Assembly: GCA_029263095.1 (NCBI GenBank)
Contig: JAJCYA010000087.1
Coordinates: 1 to 64,000 of the forward strand
DNA length: 64,000 bases
Origin: Acidimicrobiia bacterium
Lineage (GTDB): Bacteria > Actinomycetota > Acidimicrobiia > Spongiisociales > UBA11373
Direction: 5' to 3'
The notes under the pieces are model-generated. The model was not told the origin of the DNA. It ran no database searches and saw only the letters and a list, made by a program, of their open reading frames with translations. The translations under genes and the position numbers were made by a program. Positions 18,628 to 27,500 of the stretch are shown here, piece by piece (position 1 is the stretch's first letter; each line of letters begins with the position of its first letter).

Positions 18628-19824
18628 GTGATCACCCGTAGCACCGTCGGCGTCACGGCACCGGAGGGATTCAGCGCTTCGGGCGTCGGGTGCCGTATCC
18701 GCGACGGCAAACCCGACCTGGCACTGCTCGTGTCGGATCGCCCCGCCGCGGCAGCCGCGGTGTATACGACGAATGTGATCCAGGCCGCACCGCTGGTGCG
18801 AAACCGCGCTGCTCTTGAGCGCACGGGTGGGAGTGCCACGGCCGTTCTGATCAACTCGGGCGTCGCCAACGCCTGTACCGGCGAGCAGGGTGATCGAGCG
18901 GCAGATTGGATGGCAGAGGAGACCGCGCGCTTGCTCGACCTCCCTGCTGACGAGGTGCTGGTCGCTTCCACCGGCGTCATCGGCGTGCAGCTCCCACTCG
19001 ACCGACTCGCGGTAGGACTGCCGTTGGCTGTTGAGGCGATGGCCTTGGACGGCGGTCCTTTGGCCGCACAAGCGATCCTCACCACGGATACCCGCATCAA
19101 GGAGGCGGTCGGACGAGTCGTGACATCTGACGGTGCCTACACCGTCGGCGGCATGGCCAAAGGCTCGGGGATGATCCACCCGGACATGGCAACCACACTC
19201 GGATTCATTACAACCGACGCCGCAGTGGCACCGGACCAATTGCGGGCGATGCTGCAGCGGGCGACTGACCTGTCGTTCAACCGGATCACGGTGGACGGTG
19301 ACACCTCTACGAACGACATGATCATCGCGATGGCCAACGGCGCTTCCGGGGTGCAGATCGGTGTCATCGATGAGGAATTCGAGAGAACTCTGACCCAGGT
19401 GCTGGTCCACCTGGCCCGGGAGGTGGCTCGAGACGGTGAGGGCGCGACCCGCCTGATCGCCGTTCGGGTCACCGGTGCTCTCACCGAAGACGACGCGTTG
19501 GCCGTGGCGCGCACCATATCGTCGTCGCCATTGGTGAAGACTGCTGTGTACGGATCAGATGCCAACTGGGGGCGGGTGGTGGCGGCGGCCGGCAGGGCAG
19601 GGGTTGCGGTGCAGGGAGAGAGGATGAGACTTCGCTTCGGCGACCTCGAGGTGATGTCTCCGGGGTATCACTCGGATTTCTCCGAGGATGAGGCGCTAGA
19701 ACTGTTGTCGCAGCCCGAGGTGGAGATCTGGCTGGACCTGGGCCTGGGCACCGCCGAGGCAGAGACGTGGACCTGCGATCTGAGCCACGGCTACATAGAC
19801 ATCAACGCGGGATACCGGACCTGA
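18628..19824 (+). CDS. argJ: Bifunctional glutamate N-acetyltransferase / amino-acid acetyltransferase
   Basis: Arginine biosynthesis enzyme that moves the acetyl group from N-acetylornithine to glutamate. 398 residues, full length. The precursor self-cleaves at the conserved Thr of MIHPDMATTLGFITTDA, which is intact. SGVANACTGEQG and the C-terminal SDANWGRVVAAAG and YIDINAGYRT are as in the family. GTG at 18628 has an AAGGAGG four bases upstream, one of the clearest ribosome binding sites in the window. No other arg gene is in view. It converges with the carboxylase gene with a 9-base gap. Confidence 0.96.
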   Translation: MITRSTVGVTAPEGFSASGVGCRIRDGKPDLALLVSDRPAAAAAVYTTNVIQAAPLVRNRAALERTGGSATAVLINSGVANACTGEQGDRAADWMAEETARLLDLPADEVLVASTGVIGVQLPLDRLAVGLPLAVEAMALDGGPLAAQAILTTDTRIKEAVGRVVTSDGAYTVGGMAKGSGMIHPDMATTLGFITTDAAVAPDQLRAMLQRATDLSFNRITVDGDTSTNDMIIAMANGASGVQIGVIDEEFERTLTQVLVHLAREVARDGEGATRLIAVRVTGALTEDDALAVARTISSSPLVKTAVYGSDANWGRVVAAAGRAGVAVQGERMRLRFGDLEVMSPGYHSDFSEDEALELLSQPEVEIWLDLGLGTAEAETWTCDLSHGYIDINAGYRT

Positions 19825-19833
19825 ACCGACGGA

Positions 19834-21591
19834 TCAGCGAACGATCGCGAGGACCGCTCCGCTCGCCACCTTGTCCCCGGTCTGAACCCGCAGATCTACG
19901 ATCTCACCCTCGTTGGGAGACCTGATCTCGTTTTCCATCTTCATCGCCTCGAGGATGAACAGCGGCTTTCCGGCTTCGACCCTGTCACCGGCCTTGTGGT
20001 GGACCTTGACGATCGTGCCCTGCATGGGTGCGGTGACGACTCCCTCGTCCGACGCCGAATGGAGGGGTTGGCTGAGCTTGGGCGGCCGGCGCCGTGGTGT
20101 CGCTCGGCTGGGGCCACCGGTCGGGGCTTGGGCTTCGGGTGCCCACAGCTTTACGACGAATCTCCTGCCTCCGACCTCGACGGTCATCCGGCGCTCCTCG
20201 AGTTCCTCATCCTCCGGGATCTGGGCTGCCGACGGGTGAGTGATCGAGGAGAGATCCATTTCGTCCTCGACCGATCGCGTGTGATGTGTGCCCGCCTTGA
20301 ATGCTTCACTCTCGACCGCCAACCGATGGAATGGGAGAGTTGTGGCAATGCCGGCAATCTCATACTCGGCGATGGCGCGGCGTGCCCGAGTTAGTGCCTC
20401 GGTCCGGTCGCGACCCCAGACGATGAGCTTCGAGACGAGATTGTCGTAGTACTGACTGACCGTTGAACCAGCCTCGTACCCGGAGTCCACCCTGACGCCG
20501 AACCCACCCGGTTCGCGGTAGTCGATGATCTGACCTGGGCTCGGCAGGAACCCGGTGGCGGGATTCTCGGCGTTCACCCTGAACTCGATGGCGTGACCGC
20601 GCGACTCGACACTCGAGAACGACAGTGGTTCTCCCATGGCCACCCGTAGCTGCTCATGGACCAGGTCGATACCGGTGACCATCTCGGTGACGGTGTGTTC
20701 CACCTGGAGCCGTGTGTTCATCTCGAGGAAGAAGAGTTCGCCGTCCCGGTCGAGGAGGAACTCAACCGTCCCCGCATTTACATAGCCGGCCGCCTTGGCG
20801 ATCGATAGCGCGGCCTTCCCGAGCGCCTTGCGCTGTTTGTCGTTCATCACCGGAGACGGGGTCTCTTCGATGAGCTTTTGATGCCGACGCTGCATCGAGC
20901 AGTCCCGCTCGCCGAGGAACACACCGTTGCCGTGAGTGTCGATGATGATCTGGGCTTCGATGTGGTGGGGCTGCTCAAGGTACTTCTCGACGTACACCTC
21001 GGGGTTGGCGAAATAGGCATCTGCCTCGCGGCGGGCCGCCTCGAAGGACTCATCGAGATCAGTCTCGGACCGGACCACGCGGAGTCCCTTGCCCCCACCA
21101 CCGTGGGCAGCCTTGATCGCAATCGGGTATCCGTATTCGGCGGCGACCTCTCGCGCTTGCTCGACGTCCGTCAGTGTCTCGAGCGTCCCCGGGACACCTG
21201 GGACGCCGGCAGATTGTGCGACGGCGCGCGAAGCAATCTTGTCTCCCATGGAGGTGATGGCTTCGGGGCCGGGTCCGATCCAGACGAGGCCGGCCTCGGT
21301 CACGCGCCGAGCAAATTCGGCGTTTTCGGCGAGAAACCCGTATCCCGGGTGGACGGCCTCGGCCCCGGCCTCTGCGGCCACGCCCAGGATCGCATCGATG
21401 TTGAGGTATGACTCGGCGGCAGGGGCACCTCCGATGTGCCATGCCTCGTCGGCCCGTTGCACATGGACGGCATCGCGATCGATTTCTGAGTACACAGCGA
21501 TGGCGCGCATTCCCATCTCCTGCACGCCTCGAATGACTCGCACGGCGATTTCGCCACGGTTGGCGACGAGGATGGAGCGCATCGTTGGCAT
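19834..21591 (-). CDS. Acyl-CoA carboxylase alpha subunit (biotin carboxylase fused to biotin carrier)
   Basis: 585-residue subunit that carboxylates biotin with ATP and bicarbonate. Biotin carboxylase domain, residues 1-450: SILVANRGEIAVRVIRG, the ATP-grasp loop HGGGGKGLRVV, EMNTRLQVEHTVTEMVTG. A middle linker of about 60 residues is Pro/Arg-rich. The last 75 residues are the biotinyl domain with the attachment lysine in FILEAMKMENEI. This layout is that of actinobacterial AccA/PccA proteins. It starts 1 base after the stop of the carboxyltransferase gene, so the two are cotranscribed and form one complex; acetyl- versus propionyl-CoA preference cannot be read from this subunit. Confidence 0.94.
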   Translation of the reverse strand: MPTMRSILVANRGEIAVRVIRGVQEMGMRAIAVYSEIDRDAVHVQRADEAWHIGGAPAAESYLNIDAILGVAAEAGAEAVHPGYGFLAENAEFARRVTEAGLVWIGPGPEAITSMGDKIASRAVAQSAGVPGVPGTLETLTDVEQAREVAAEYGYPIAIKAAHGGGGKGLRVVRSETDLDESFEAARREADAYFANPEVYVEKYLEQPHHIEAQIIIDTHGNGVFLGERDCSMQRRHQKLIEETPSPVMNDKQRKALGKAALSIAKAAGYVNAGTVEFLLDRDGELFFLEMNTRLQVEHTVTEMVTGIDLVHEQLRVAMGEPLSFSSVESRGHAIEFRVNAENPATGFLPSPGQIIDYREPGGFGVRVDSGYEAGSTVSQYYDNLVSKLIVWGRDRTEALTRARRAIAEYEIAGIATTLPFHRLAVESEAFKAGTHHTRSVEDEMDLSSITHPSAAQIPEDEELEERRMTVEVGGRRFVVKLWAPEAQAPTGGPSRATPRRRPPKLSQPLHSASDEGVVTAPMQGTIVKVHHKAGDRVEAGKPLFILEAMKMENEIRSPNEGEIVDLRVQTGDKVASGAVLAIVR

Positions 21592-21592
21592 C

Positions 21593-23143
21593 CTAGAGAG
21601 GGATGTTTCCGTGCTTCTTGGGAGGAAGCGTGGTTCGTTTGGTGCGCAGCATTTCGAGCGCCTGAATGAGGCGGTACCGCGTCTCTCGAGGTTCGATCAC
21701 TTCATCGATGAGTCCTCGCTCAGCCGCCACGTATGGATTGGAGAACTGTGTCTCGTAGTCGGCGATCAACTCGGAGCGGCGCTGCTCGGTGTCTGCGGCG
21801 TCGGCGATGTCCCGGCGATGGATGATGTTGACCGCCCCCTGGGAGCCCATGACGGCAATCTCTGCCGTCGGCCAGGCGAAAGCGATATCTGCTCCAACTC
21901 CACGGGAGTTCATGACCACGTAGGCGCCGCCGTACGCCTTGCGTGTGATGACCGTGACTCTGGGAACCGTTGCCTCGCAGTAGGCATACAGGAGCTTGGC
22001 GCCGTGGCGGATGATCCCGCCGTGTTCCTGATCGACACCGGGGAGGAACCCAGGTACGTCGACGAAGGTGACGAGCGGGATGTTGAAGGCGTCGCAGAAT
22101 CGTACGAAGCGGGCTGCCTTGACGGACGCGTCGATGTCGAGAGTTCCTGCCAGGGCCGAAGGATTGTTGCCGACGATGCCGACGCTGTAGCCGTCGAGCC
22201 TTCCGAACCCGGTGACGATGTTCTCAGCGTATCGCTGGTGGACCTGATAGAACTCGCCGTCATCCACGACGAGTTCGATGAGCTCGACGATGTCATAGGG
22301 TTGGTTGGGGGAGTCTGGGATGAGGGTGGTGAGCGCCTCCTCCATCCGGTCGGCTCGGTCGGCGGGCGTAAAGAACGGCGGAGCCTCCATGTTGTTCTGG
22401 GGCAAGAACGAAAGGAGATACCTGATTTCCTCCAGGGCGTGTCGACCGTCGCTGCTGACGAAGTGGGTGACTCCAGAGATCTGACTGTGAGAGTGGGCGC
22501 CGCCGAGTGTATCGAAGGTCACTTCCTCGCCGGTGACTGCCTTGATCACGTCCGGCCCAGTGATGAAGAGGTGAGACGTGCCCTCCACTTGGTAGACGAA
22601 GTCTGTCATCGCAGGCGAGTACACGGCACCTCCGGCGCATGGACCCATGATCAACGAGATCTGGGGGATGACCCCAGATGCTCTCACATTGCGATGGAAG
22701 ATCTTCCCGTAGCCATCCAGCGCAAAGACGCCTTCTTGTATGCGGGCCCCGCCGGAGTCCTTTAGCCCAATGAGGGGAGCTCCCGTGTCCATTGCCAGAT
22801 CCATAACCTTGCAGATCTTCTCCGACACTGCTTCCCCAAGCGACCCGCCGAACACCGTGAAGTCCTCTGCAAACACGAACACGGTTCTGCCGTCAATCGT
22901 CCCCCACCCGGTGATCACAGCATCGCCCGGCGGCCGCCGGTCTTCGATGCCAAAACCGCGAGCCTCATGGCGAACGAACATGTCGAGCTCGACGAAGGAT
23001 CCCTTGTCGACAAGCGCGTCTATGCGCTCACGAGCCGTCATCTTCCCGGCTTCGTGCTGCTTGTCGATGGCGCGCTGGCTCCCGGCGTGCTCATGCTCCT
23101 CACGAAGGAGGCGCAACCGCTCGATTCGTTCTTCCGTGCTCAT
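21593..23143 (-). CDS. Acyl-CoA carboxylase beta subunit (carboxyltransferase)
   Basis: 516 residues, transferring the carboxyl group from biotin to acetyl- or propionyl-CoA. Crotonase-fold halves are both present: [48 protein letters not shown] in the first, and [42 protein letters not shown] in the second. Length and motifs match the PccB/AccD5 group, so propionyl-CoA carboxylase is likely; with the mutase at 15 kb this would feed propionyl-CoA to succinyl-CoA. ATG at 23143 has TACCCT 9 bases upstream on the minus strand, a leaderless pattern. The biotin ligase gene diverges from the same gap. Confidence 0.94.
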   Translation of the reverse strand: MSTEERIERLRLLREEHEHAGSQRAIDKQHEAGKMTARERIDALVDKGSFVELDMFVRHEARGFGIEDRRPPGDAVITGWGTIDGRTVFVFAEDFTVFGGSLGEAVSEKICKVMDLAMDTGAPLIGLKDSGGARIQEGVFALDGYGKIFHRNVRASGVIPQISLIMGPCAGGAVYSPAMTDFVYQVEGTSHLFITGPDVIKAVTGEEVTFDTLGGAHSHSQISGVTHFVSSDGRHALEEIRYLLSFLPQNNMEAPPFFTPADRADRMEEALTTLIPDSPNQPYDIVELIELVVDDGEFYQVHQRYAENIVTGFGRLDGYSVGIVGNNPSALAGTLDIDASVKAARFVRFCDAFNIPLVTFVDVPGFLPGVDQEHGGIIRHGAKLLYAYCEATVPRVTVITRKAYGGAYVVMNSRGVGADIAFAWPTAEIAVMGSQGAVNIIHRRDIADAADTEQRRSELIADYETQFSNPYVAAERGLIDEVIEPRETRYRLIQALEMLRTKRTTLPPKKHGNIPL

Positions 23144-23152
23144 GGGGCGTGA

Positions 23153-23158
23153 AGGGTA
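23153..23158 (-). promoter_or_regulatory. -10 box TACCCT, leaderless start
   Basis: Minus-strand TACCCT is 9 bases before the ATG of the carboxyltransferase gene at 23143. Confidence 0.5.
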
Positions 23159-23196
23159 GAGTCTCGTTTCACTTCTCAGACCTCGGAGCGGCGCTG

Positions 23197-23871
23197 ATGG
23201 CTACACCCCTTGCGATCGAGCATCTCGAACGGGTCGGCTCCACCCAGGATGAGGCTCGTTTGCGTTACTGCGATGGCCCCCTTCTTGTCACGGCTTCAGG
23301 CCAGCACGCCGGCCGAGGCAGGAGTGGTGGCGAGTGGATCGAGGCGGATCGTGCGGTGGCGGCATCGCTGGCATTCGAGCCGGTCTGGCCCGCCGGAGCT
23401 ATGGCGCGGATAACGCTCGTTGCCGGTCTCGCGGCCGCTGATGTGCTGCCTTCAGCGATCGGTCTCAAGTGGCCCAACGACATCATGATGGGGGATCGCA
23501 AGATCGGTGGACTCCTCACGGAGGCGGTTGATGGCCTGGTCGTAGCTGGCTTCGGGTTGAATGTGTTCTGGGGATCACCACCTGCCGGGATGGCAGCAGT
23601 TCACGCGTCGGACCCGGGCGAGGAGCACTCACGCCGTATCGCCGAACGGTGGGCGGAGGCGTTCCTCGGTCGAATCGCACTCGGGCCCGCCGATTGGGGG
23701 CGTGAGGACTATCTAGGACTCTGCACGACGATCGGAGCGGTGATCGAGTGGGAACCCGACGGATCCGGCGTTGCCATCGGCGTGGCCGAAGACGGCGCCT
23801 TACTGGTCGATTCCGGTTCAGGTGTGGATGCCCTGTACGCCGGAGCGATCCGACAGGTTCGGCCTTCCTAA
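23197..23871 (+). CDS. birA: Biotin--[acetyl-CoA carboxylase] ligase
   Basis: Attaches biotin to the carrier lysine through biotinyl-AMP. 224 residues, catalytic plus small C-terminal SH3-like domain, with no N-terminal DNA-binding domain, so it is a ligase only and not a repressor. Visible motifs: [25 protein letters not shown] (biotinyl-AMP loop GRGRxG), [20 protein letters not shown] and [11 protein letters not shown] at 23197 has GGAGC upstream and begins close to the first conserved motif; an ATG at 23149 would add 16 unlikely residues. It diverges from the operon encoding its own substrate, the biotin carrier protein. Confidence 0.93.
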   Translation: MATPLAIEHLERVGSTQDEARLRYCDGPLLVTASGQHAGRGRSGGEWIEADRAVAASLAFEPVWPAGAMARITLVAGLAAADVLPSAIGLKWPNDIMMGDRKIGGLLTEAVDGLVVAGFGLNVFWGSPPAGMAAVHASDPGEEHSRRIAERWAEAFLGRIALGPADWGREDYLGLCTTIGAVIEWEPDGSGVAIGVAEDGALLVDSGSGVDALYAGAIRQVRPS

Positions 23872-23956
23872 CCCGTCGATCGCCAGGCGGGCACCGACCC
23901 CGTCGTCTGGGCGCAAATGCTGGCCTGTTGTATCGTCGCTGCGTTCACCGATACGA

Positions 23957-25276
23957 ATGACCTCCCGACGCCGCGGCCCATCGCCGCCCCCGCCTCCGCT
24001 CCCGCCGAGTCCTCCGTCCGACCGTACGAGGACAAGGGCGCGGCGCGTGCTCATCGGTTTCCTCATTGCGGCCAACGTCCTGGTCTTTGGTGCCTTGGGC
24101 ATTGTCTGGTTGGCAGCTCGTCAGGTGGCATCGTCAGTGTCGACCATTCCGGCGGAGACGCTCGATCTTGCGGATGAGCCGAGGTTGTCTGATCCGCGAA
24201 CTTTCCTTCTCATTGGGAGCGACAGCAGGGCGAACGTCGATGAATTGTCTGGTGACTTCGGCATTCTTCGAGGGGAACGTGCGGATGTCGCCATTCTCGT
24301 TCAAATCCTCCCGGGCGCGGGGCGTCTCCAGATGCTGAGCCTCCCTCGCGATCTCAAGATTCTCTGGGAGGGATCGACCCGCAAACTCAACGCATCGTTC
24401 GCTTTGGGAGGCGCGGCGGGAATCATCGAGACGGTGCAACGGGAGACTGGAATCCCCGTACACCACTACCTCCAGGTCGATTTCGCCGGTTTTGCTGGGA
24501 TCGTCGATGCAGTGGGCGGGATCCGGATGACCTTTCCGTTTCCGGCTCGGGACGTCAAATCGGGCCTGGACGTGCCGGCGGGAACCAGACTCCTGGACGG
24601 CGAGACTGCACTCGCATTGGCGCGATCTCGCAGCTATCAGGAGCTACGGAACGGTGAGTGGATTTCGATAAGTGCTAACGATATCGGTCGAACTGCTCGT
24701 CAGCAGGATCTTCTGATGGCGATGCTGACCCAGATCGATCGCCCGAGCACCATCGCCGGATATGGCGACATGCTGGAGGCCCTAGGCGAGTTCGTAATCA
24801 CGGACAATGCCCTTGACCCCGACGACATCATTCAGCTCGCCTGGGAATTGAGATCGATCAAATCGGACGATCTCGATTCCGTCACGCTGCCGGTCGACGT
24901 CACATCGGAGGGTGGAGTCTCGTACGTGGTCGAGCGTCAGCCCGAGGCCAACGAGGTCATCAACGCGTTCTTGGCCGGTGCTCCACTGGTCGAGGTGGCA
25001 CCGTCGATCCGAGTCGAGGTACAGAACGGCAACGGCCGTCCCGGCGCCGCGGCAGCAATGGTGGAGGCACTGACCGAGCTCGGCTACGAGGTGGTGTCCA
25101 CCGTCAACTCTGCTCGGAGCGACTATCAGATCACGCTCGTGATCTCCCGTCCCACGTTCTTGACCATGGCAAGCGATCTCGTTACCGGGCTCGGATACGG
25201 TCAGCCAACTGCGGGACGAACCCCGGCTGGCGCAGACCTCGTGGTTATCGTCGGGGCAGATGCTCCACCTCCCTGA
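23957..25276 (+). CDS. LytR-CpsA-Psr (LCP) family protein with LytR_C domain
   Basis: 439 residues. A Pro-rich cytoplasmic tail is followed by one membrane span (about residues 30-55, VLIGFLIAANVLVFGALGIVWLA). The LCP domain (about 75-300) shows FLLIGSDSR, ADVAILVQILP, MLSLPRDLKI, LDGETALALARSR and GRTARQQDLLMAML, the pyrophosphate-lipid binding residues of the family. A LytR_C domain follows (VEVQNGNGRPGAAAAMVEAL). LCP enzymes attach glycopolymers from a lipid carrier to peptidoglycan outside the membrane. ATG at 23957 was chosen over upstream sequence that overlaps birA. The next two genes make or modify sugar nucleotides, consistent with a glycan role. Confidence 0.9.
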   Translation: MTSRRRGPSPPPPPLPPSPPSDRTRTRARRVLIGFLIAANVLVFGALGIVWLAARQVASSVSTIPAETLDLADEPRLSDPRTFLLIGSDSRANVDELSGDFGILRGERADVAILVQILPGAGRLQMLSLPRDLKILWEGSTRKLNASFALGGAAGIIETVQRETGIPVHHYLQVDFAGFAGIVDAVGGIRMTFPFPARDVKSGLDVPAGTRLLDGETALALARSRSYQELRNGEWISISANDIGRTARQQDLLMAMLTQIDRPSTIAGYGDMLEALGEFVITDNALDPDDIIQLAWELRSIKSDDLDSVTLPVDVTSEGGVSYVVERQPEANEVINAFLAGAPLVEVAPSIRVEVQNGNGRPGAAAAMVEALTELGYEVVSTVNSARSDYQITLVISRPTFLTMASDLVTGLGYGQPTAGRTPAGADLVVIVGADAPPP

Positions 25277-25288
25277 GAGACACGCCCT

Positions 25289-26329
25289 GTGACGATTCAT
25301 CAGGCACTACTGCTGGCGGGGGGTCGCGGTACCCGGATGTGGCCTCTGACGGCAACCGTGCCCAAGGGTCTGCTGCCCGTCGCGGGGGTGCCCTTTCTCG
25401 ATCTGCAGATCCGACAGCTCGCGGCCGCAGGTATCGATGAGGTGTTTCTTGCTGTTGGCCGCTCCCAATTGCGAGAGTGGCAGCAATTCGCGGAGAGCCG
25501 CCGGGGGGTCCGCCTTGTCGTCGAGGACGAGCCGCTCGACACCGCCGGACCGGTGCGAGCCGCACTGGACGACCTAGACGAGCGCTTCTTGGTCCTCAAT
25601 GGGGATGTTGTGATTGAGGCCGATCTAGCCGGATATCTTGCGGCGGCTCAACCCGGTGCGAAGGCGACTCTCGGGCTCGTCGAGGTCGAAGACACCAGCG
25701 CCTACGGAGTCGTCGTGCTCGACGACTCCGGAATGGTCGATCGGTTCGTTGAGAAGCCACCGGCCGATGAAGCACCGGCCACGACGGTGAATGCCGGCCT
25801 GTATGTGATGACCCGGGCTGCTCTTGCCGTCTATGGCGAAGGCCCATTGTCCTTCGAGCGCGTTGTGTTCCCGGCCCTCGCCGCCGAGGGTGCGCTTCAG
25901 GGCGTAGTGATCGCGGGCAGGTGGCTCGACATCGGGACGCCCGAACTCTTTCTCGATTGCACGGGAGCCGTGCTTGCCGGGAAGACGGCGCTGTATCGCC
26001 CGAAGTCGGCGCACTTGGTGGAGGGAGAGTGCCGCGGTACGACATCTGGAGGATGGTCCTGGATCGCAGCTGAGGCCAGCGTCGAGCCCGGTGCCGTCGT
26101 GGAGGAGTCGGTCGTGCTCCCCGGTGCGGTCGTCGGTTCTGACACGATGGTTCGGCATGCCATCGTCGGCTGGGACGTAGTCATCGGGAGCAACTCGATC
26201 GTCACAGGAGCGACCATCATCGGGGCCGGAGCCACAATAGGTCCGAACTCGGAACTCGATCACGGGATCCGTATTGCGCCCGGGGCTCGCCTCGAGCCCG
26301 GGGCCGTGACCTTCTCCCCTCCGCAATAG
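25289..26329 (+). CDS. Sugar-1-phosphate nucleotidyltransferase
   Basis: 346 residues: nucleotidyltransferase domain followed by a left-handed beta-helix. The nucleotide loop LLAGGRGTRMWPLTATVPKG and the catalytic VLNGDVVIE, VEKPP and WLDIGTPE motifs are intact. The C-terminal hexapeptide-like repeats (EASVEPGAVVEESVVLPGAV) are typical of GDP-mannose pyrophosphorylases and related enzymes. Mannose-1-phosphate is the likely substrate because a phosphomannomutase and a cupin isomerase are in the window, but glucose-1-phosphate is possible. GTG at 25289 follows the LCP stop by 12 bases, so they are probably one transcript. Confidence 0.87.
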   Translation: MTIHQALLLAGGRGTRMWPLTATVPKGLLPVAGVPFLDLQIRQLAAAGIDEVFLAVGRSQLREWQQFAESRRGVRLVVEDEPLDTAGPVRAALDDLDERFLVLNGDVVIEADLAGYLAAAQPGAKATLGLVEVEDTSAYGVVVLDDSGMVDRFVEKPPADEAPATTVNAGLYVMTRAALAVYGEGPLSFERVVFPALAAEGALQGVVIAGRWLDIGTPELFLDCTGAVLAGKTALYRPKSAHLVEGECRGTTSGGWSWIAAEASVEPGAVVEESVVLPGAVVGSDTMVRHAIVGWDVVIGSNSIVTGATIIGAGATIGPNSELDHGIRIAPGARLEPGAVTFSPPQ

Positions 26330-26348
26330 AACTTGAACTAGGAGAGCT

Positions 26349-27287
26349 ATGACACGCAAGGCCATTGTCACAGGAGGGGCCGGATTCGTCGGGAGCCATC
26401 TCGTCGATCTCCTGGTGGACCATGAGTGGGACGTTCTCGTTCTCGACGATCTTTCGTCGGGGAAGATGGAGCATCTCGCCGACGCCCGGCAGCGCGCCAA
26501 GATCGGGATCCACGTCACCGACATCCGGGCTCCCGAGTTGGGTGATGTTGTCGGCCGATTCGGACCCGAGATCATCTTTCATCTAGCGGCACAGTCGAAG
26601 GTCAGACCGTCGGTAGATGATCCCGTTCATGATGCTGAGATCAACGTGCTGGGCACCGTCGGTCTGCTCGCCGCCGCCGCCGTCGCAGGGACGCGCAAGG
26701 TCGTCTTTGCCTCGTCGGGTGGAGCCATCTACGGCGGTGCGGCAAAGCTGCCGGTCAAGGAGACCGCCGCCAAGCATCCCGAGTCGCCATACGGCATCTC
26801 CAAGAAGATCGTCGAGGACTACTTCCGGTGGTACCACGAGATGCATGGCCTCGACTACACGCTCATTGCCCCCGCCAACATCTACGGACCTCGGCAGGAC
26901 CCAGGGCTCGAGGGAGGAGTGGTTGCGATCTTCTCGCAGGCGATGCTCAAAGGACGCCGACCGACGATATTCGGCGACGGAACGCAGACGCGTGACTACG
27001 TGTATGTCGGCGACATTTGTGATGCCTTCTTCAGGGCGATAGACGGCGGGGACGGCTTATTGCTCAACATCGGCAGTGGGGTCGAAACCTCCGTGCTTGA
27101 TCTCTTCAAAGCACTCACCACTGCAACCGGTTTTGGTGACAAGCCGTTGTTCGAGGACCCGAAGCCGGGAGACATTGCCCGGTCGGTCGTCGATGCCTCC
27201 AAGGCAAAGTCGGCGCTGGGTTGGGAGCCGTGGACGACGATCGAGGATGGTCTGGCACGAACGGTGGCGTGGTACCGGTCTCAATAG
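26349..27287 (+). CDS. NAD-dependent nucleotide-sugar epimerase/dehydratase
   Basis: 312 residues, extended short-chain dehydrogenase. The Rossmann motif GGAGFVGSHL, the serine region FASSGGAIYGG, and the catalytic YGISKK are all present, then GGVVAIFSQAMLKGRRPTIFGD and TRDYVYVGDI as in UDP-glucose 4-epimerases. It acts in the cytosol on a UDP- or other NDP-sugar; the exact sugar cannot be assigned. ATG at 26349 has GGAGAG 2 bases or so upstream. It is the third gene after the LCP and nucleotidyltransferase genes in the same direction, and its stop is followed immediately by the dispersed repeat. Confidence 0.88.
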   Translation: MTRKAIVTGGAGFVGSHLVDLLVDHEWDVLVLDDLSSGKMEHLADARQRAKIGIHVTDIRAPELGDVVGRFGPEIIFHLAAQSKVRPSVDDPVHDAEINVLGTVGLLAAAAVAGTRKVVFASSGGAIYGGAAKLPVKETAAKHPESPYGISKKIVEDYFRWYHEMHGLDYTLIAPANIYGPRQDPGLEGGVVAIFSQAMLKGRRPTIFGDGTQTRDYVYVGDICDAFFRAIDGGDGLLLNIGSGVETSVLDLFKALTTATGFGDKPLFEDPKPGDIARSVVDASKAKSALGWEPWTTIEDGLARTVAWYRSQ

Positions 27288-27289
27288 TT

Positions 27290-27477
27290 CTCCCGGCCGG
27301 ACTTCGCCGCCTGCGGCGGCGAACAGACGCCGGTCCGGCCTCCTCCGCAACGTGGGGCCCCTGCCCCACGGCGGCTGTGGGTTCTCCCGGCCTCCTCCGC
27401 AACGTGGGTTCCCTGCCCCACGGCGGCTGTGGATTCTCCCGGCCGGACTTCAGCGTGTTCCGGCCGGACTCAGCGCT
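27290..27477. repeat. Dispersed two-hairpin repeat, full copy plus partial copies
   Basis: The copy at 27290-27378 has two stem-loops. Hairpin A: outer arms GGCCGGAC and GTCCGGCC, inner arms TTCGCCGCC and GGCGGCGAA. Hairpin B: CGTGGGG and CCCCACG with flanking CCGC/GCGG. A second copy of hairpin B with a short 5' piece follows at 27384-27430, then two truncated beginnings (CCCGGCCGGACTTCAGCG and CGGCCGGACTCAGCG). The array fills the gap between convergent genes. Related copies are at 41741 and 57795. Confidence 0.85.
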
Positions 27478-27500
27478 TGATTCCGCTGCTTGCACGATCG

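Noticed and set aside
25625-26575. Antisense frame across the nucleotidyltransferase
   Set aside because: Shadow of a real gene; no domain features.
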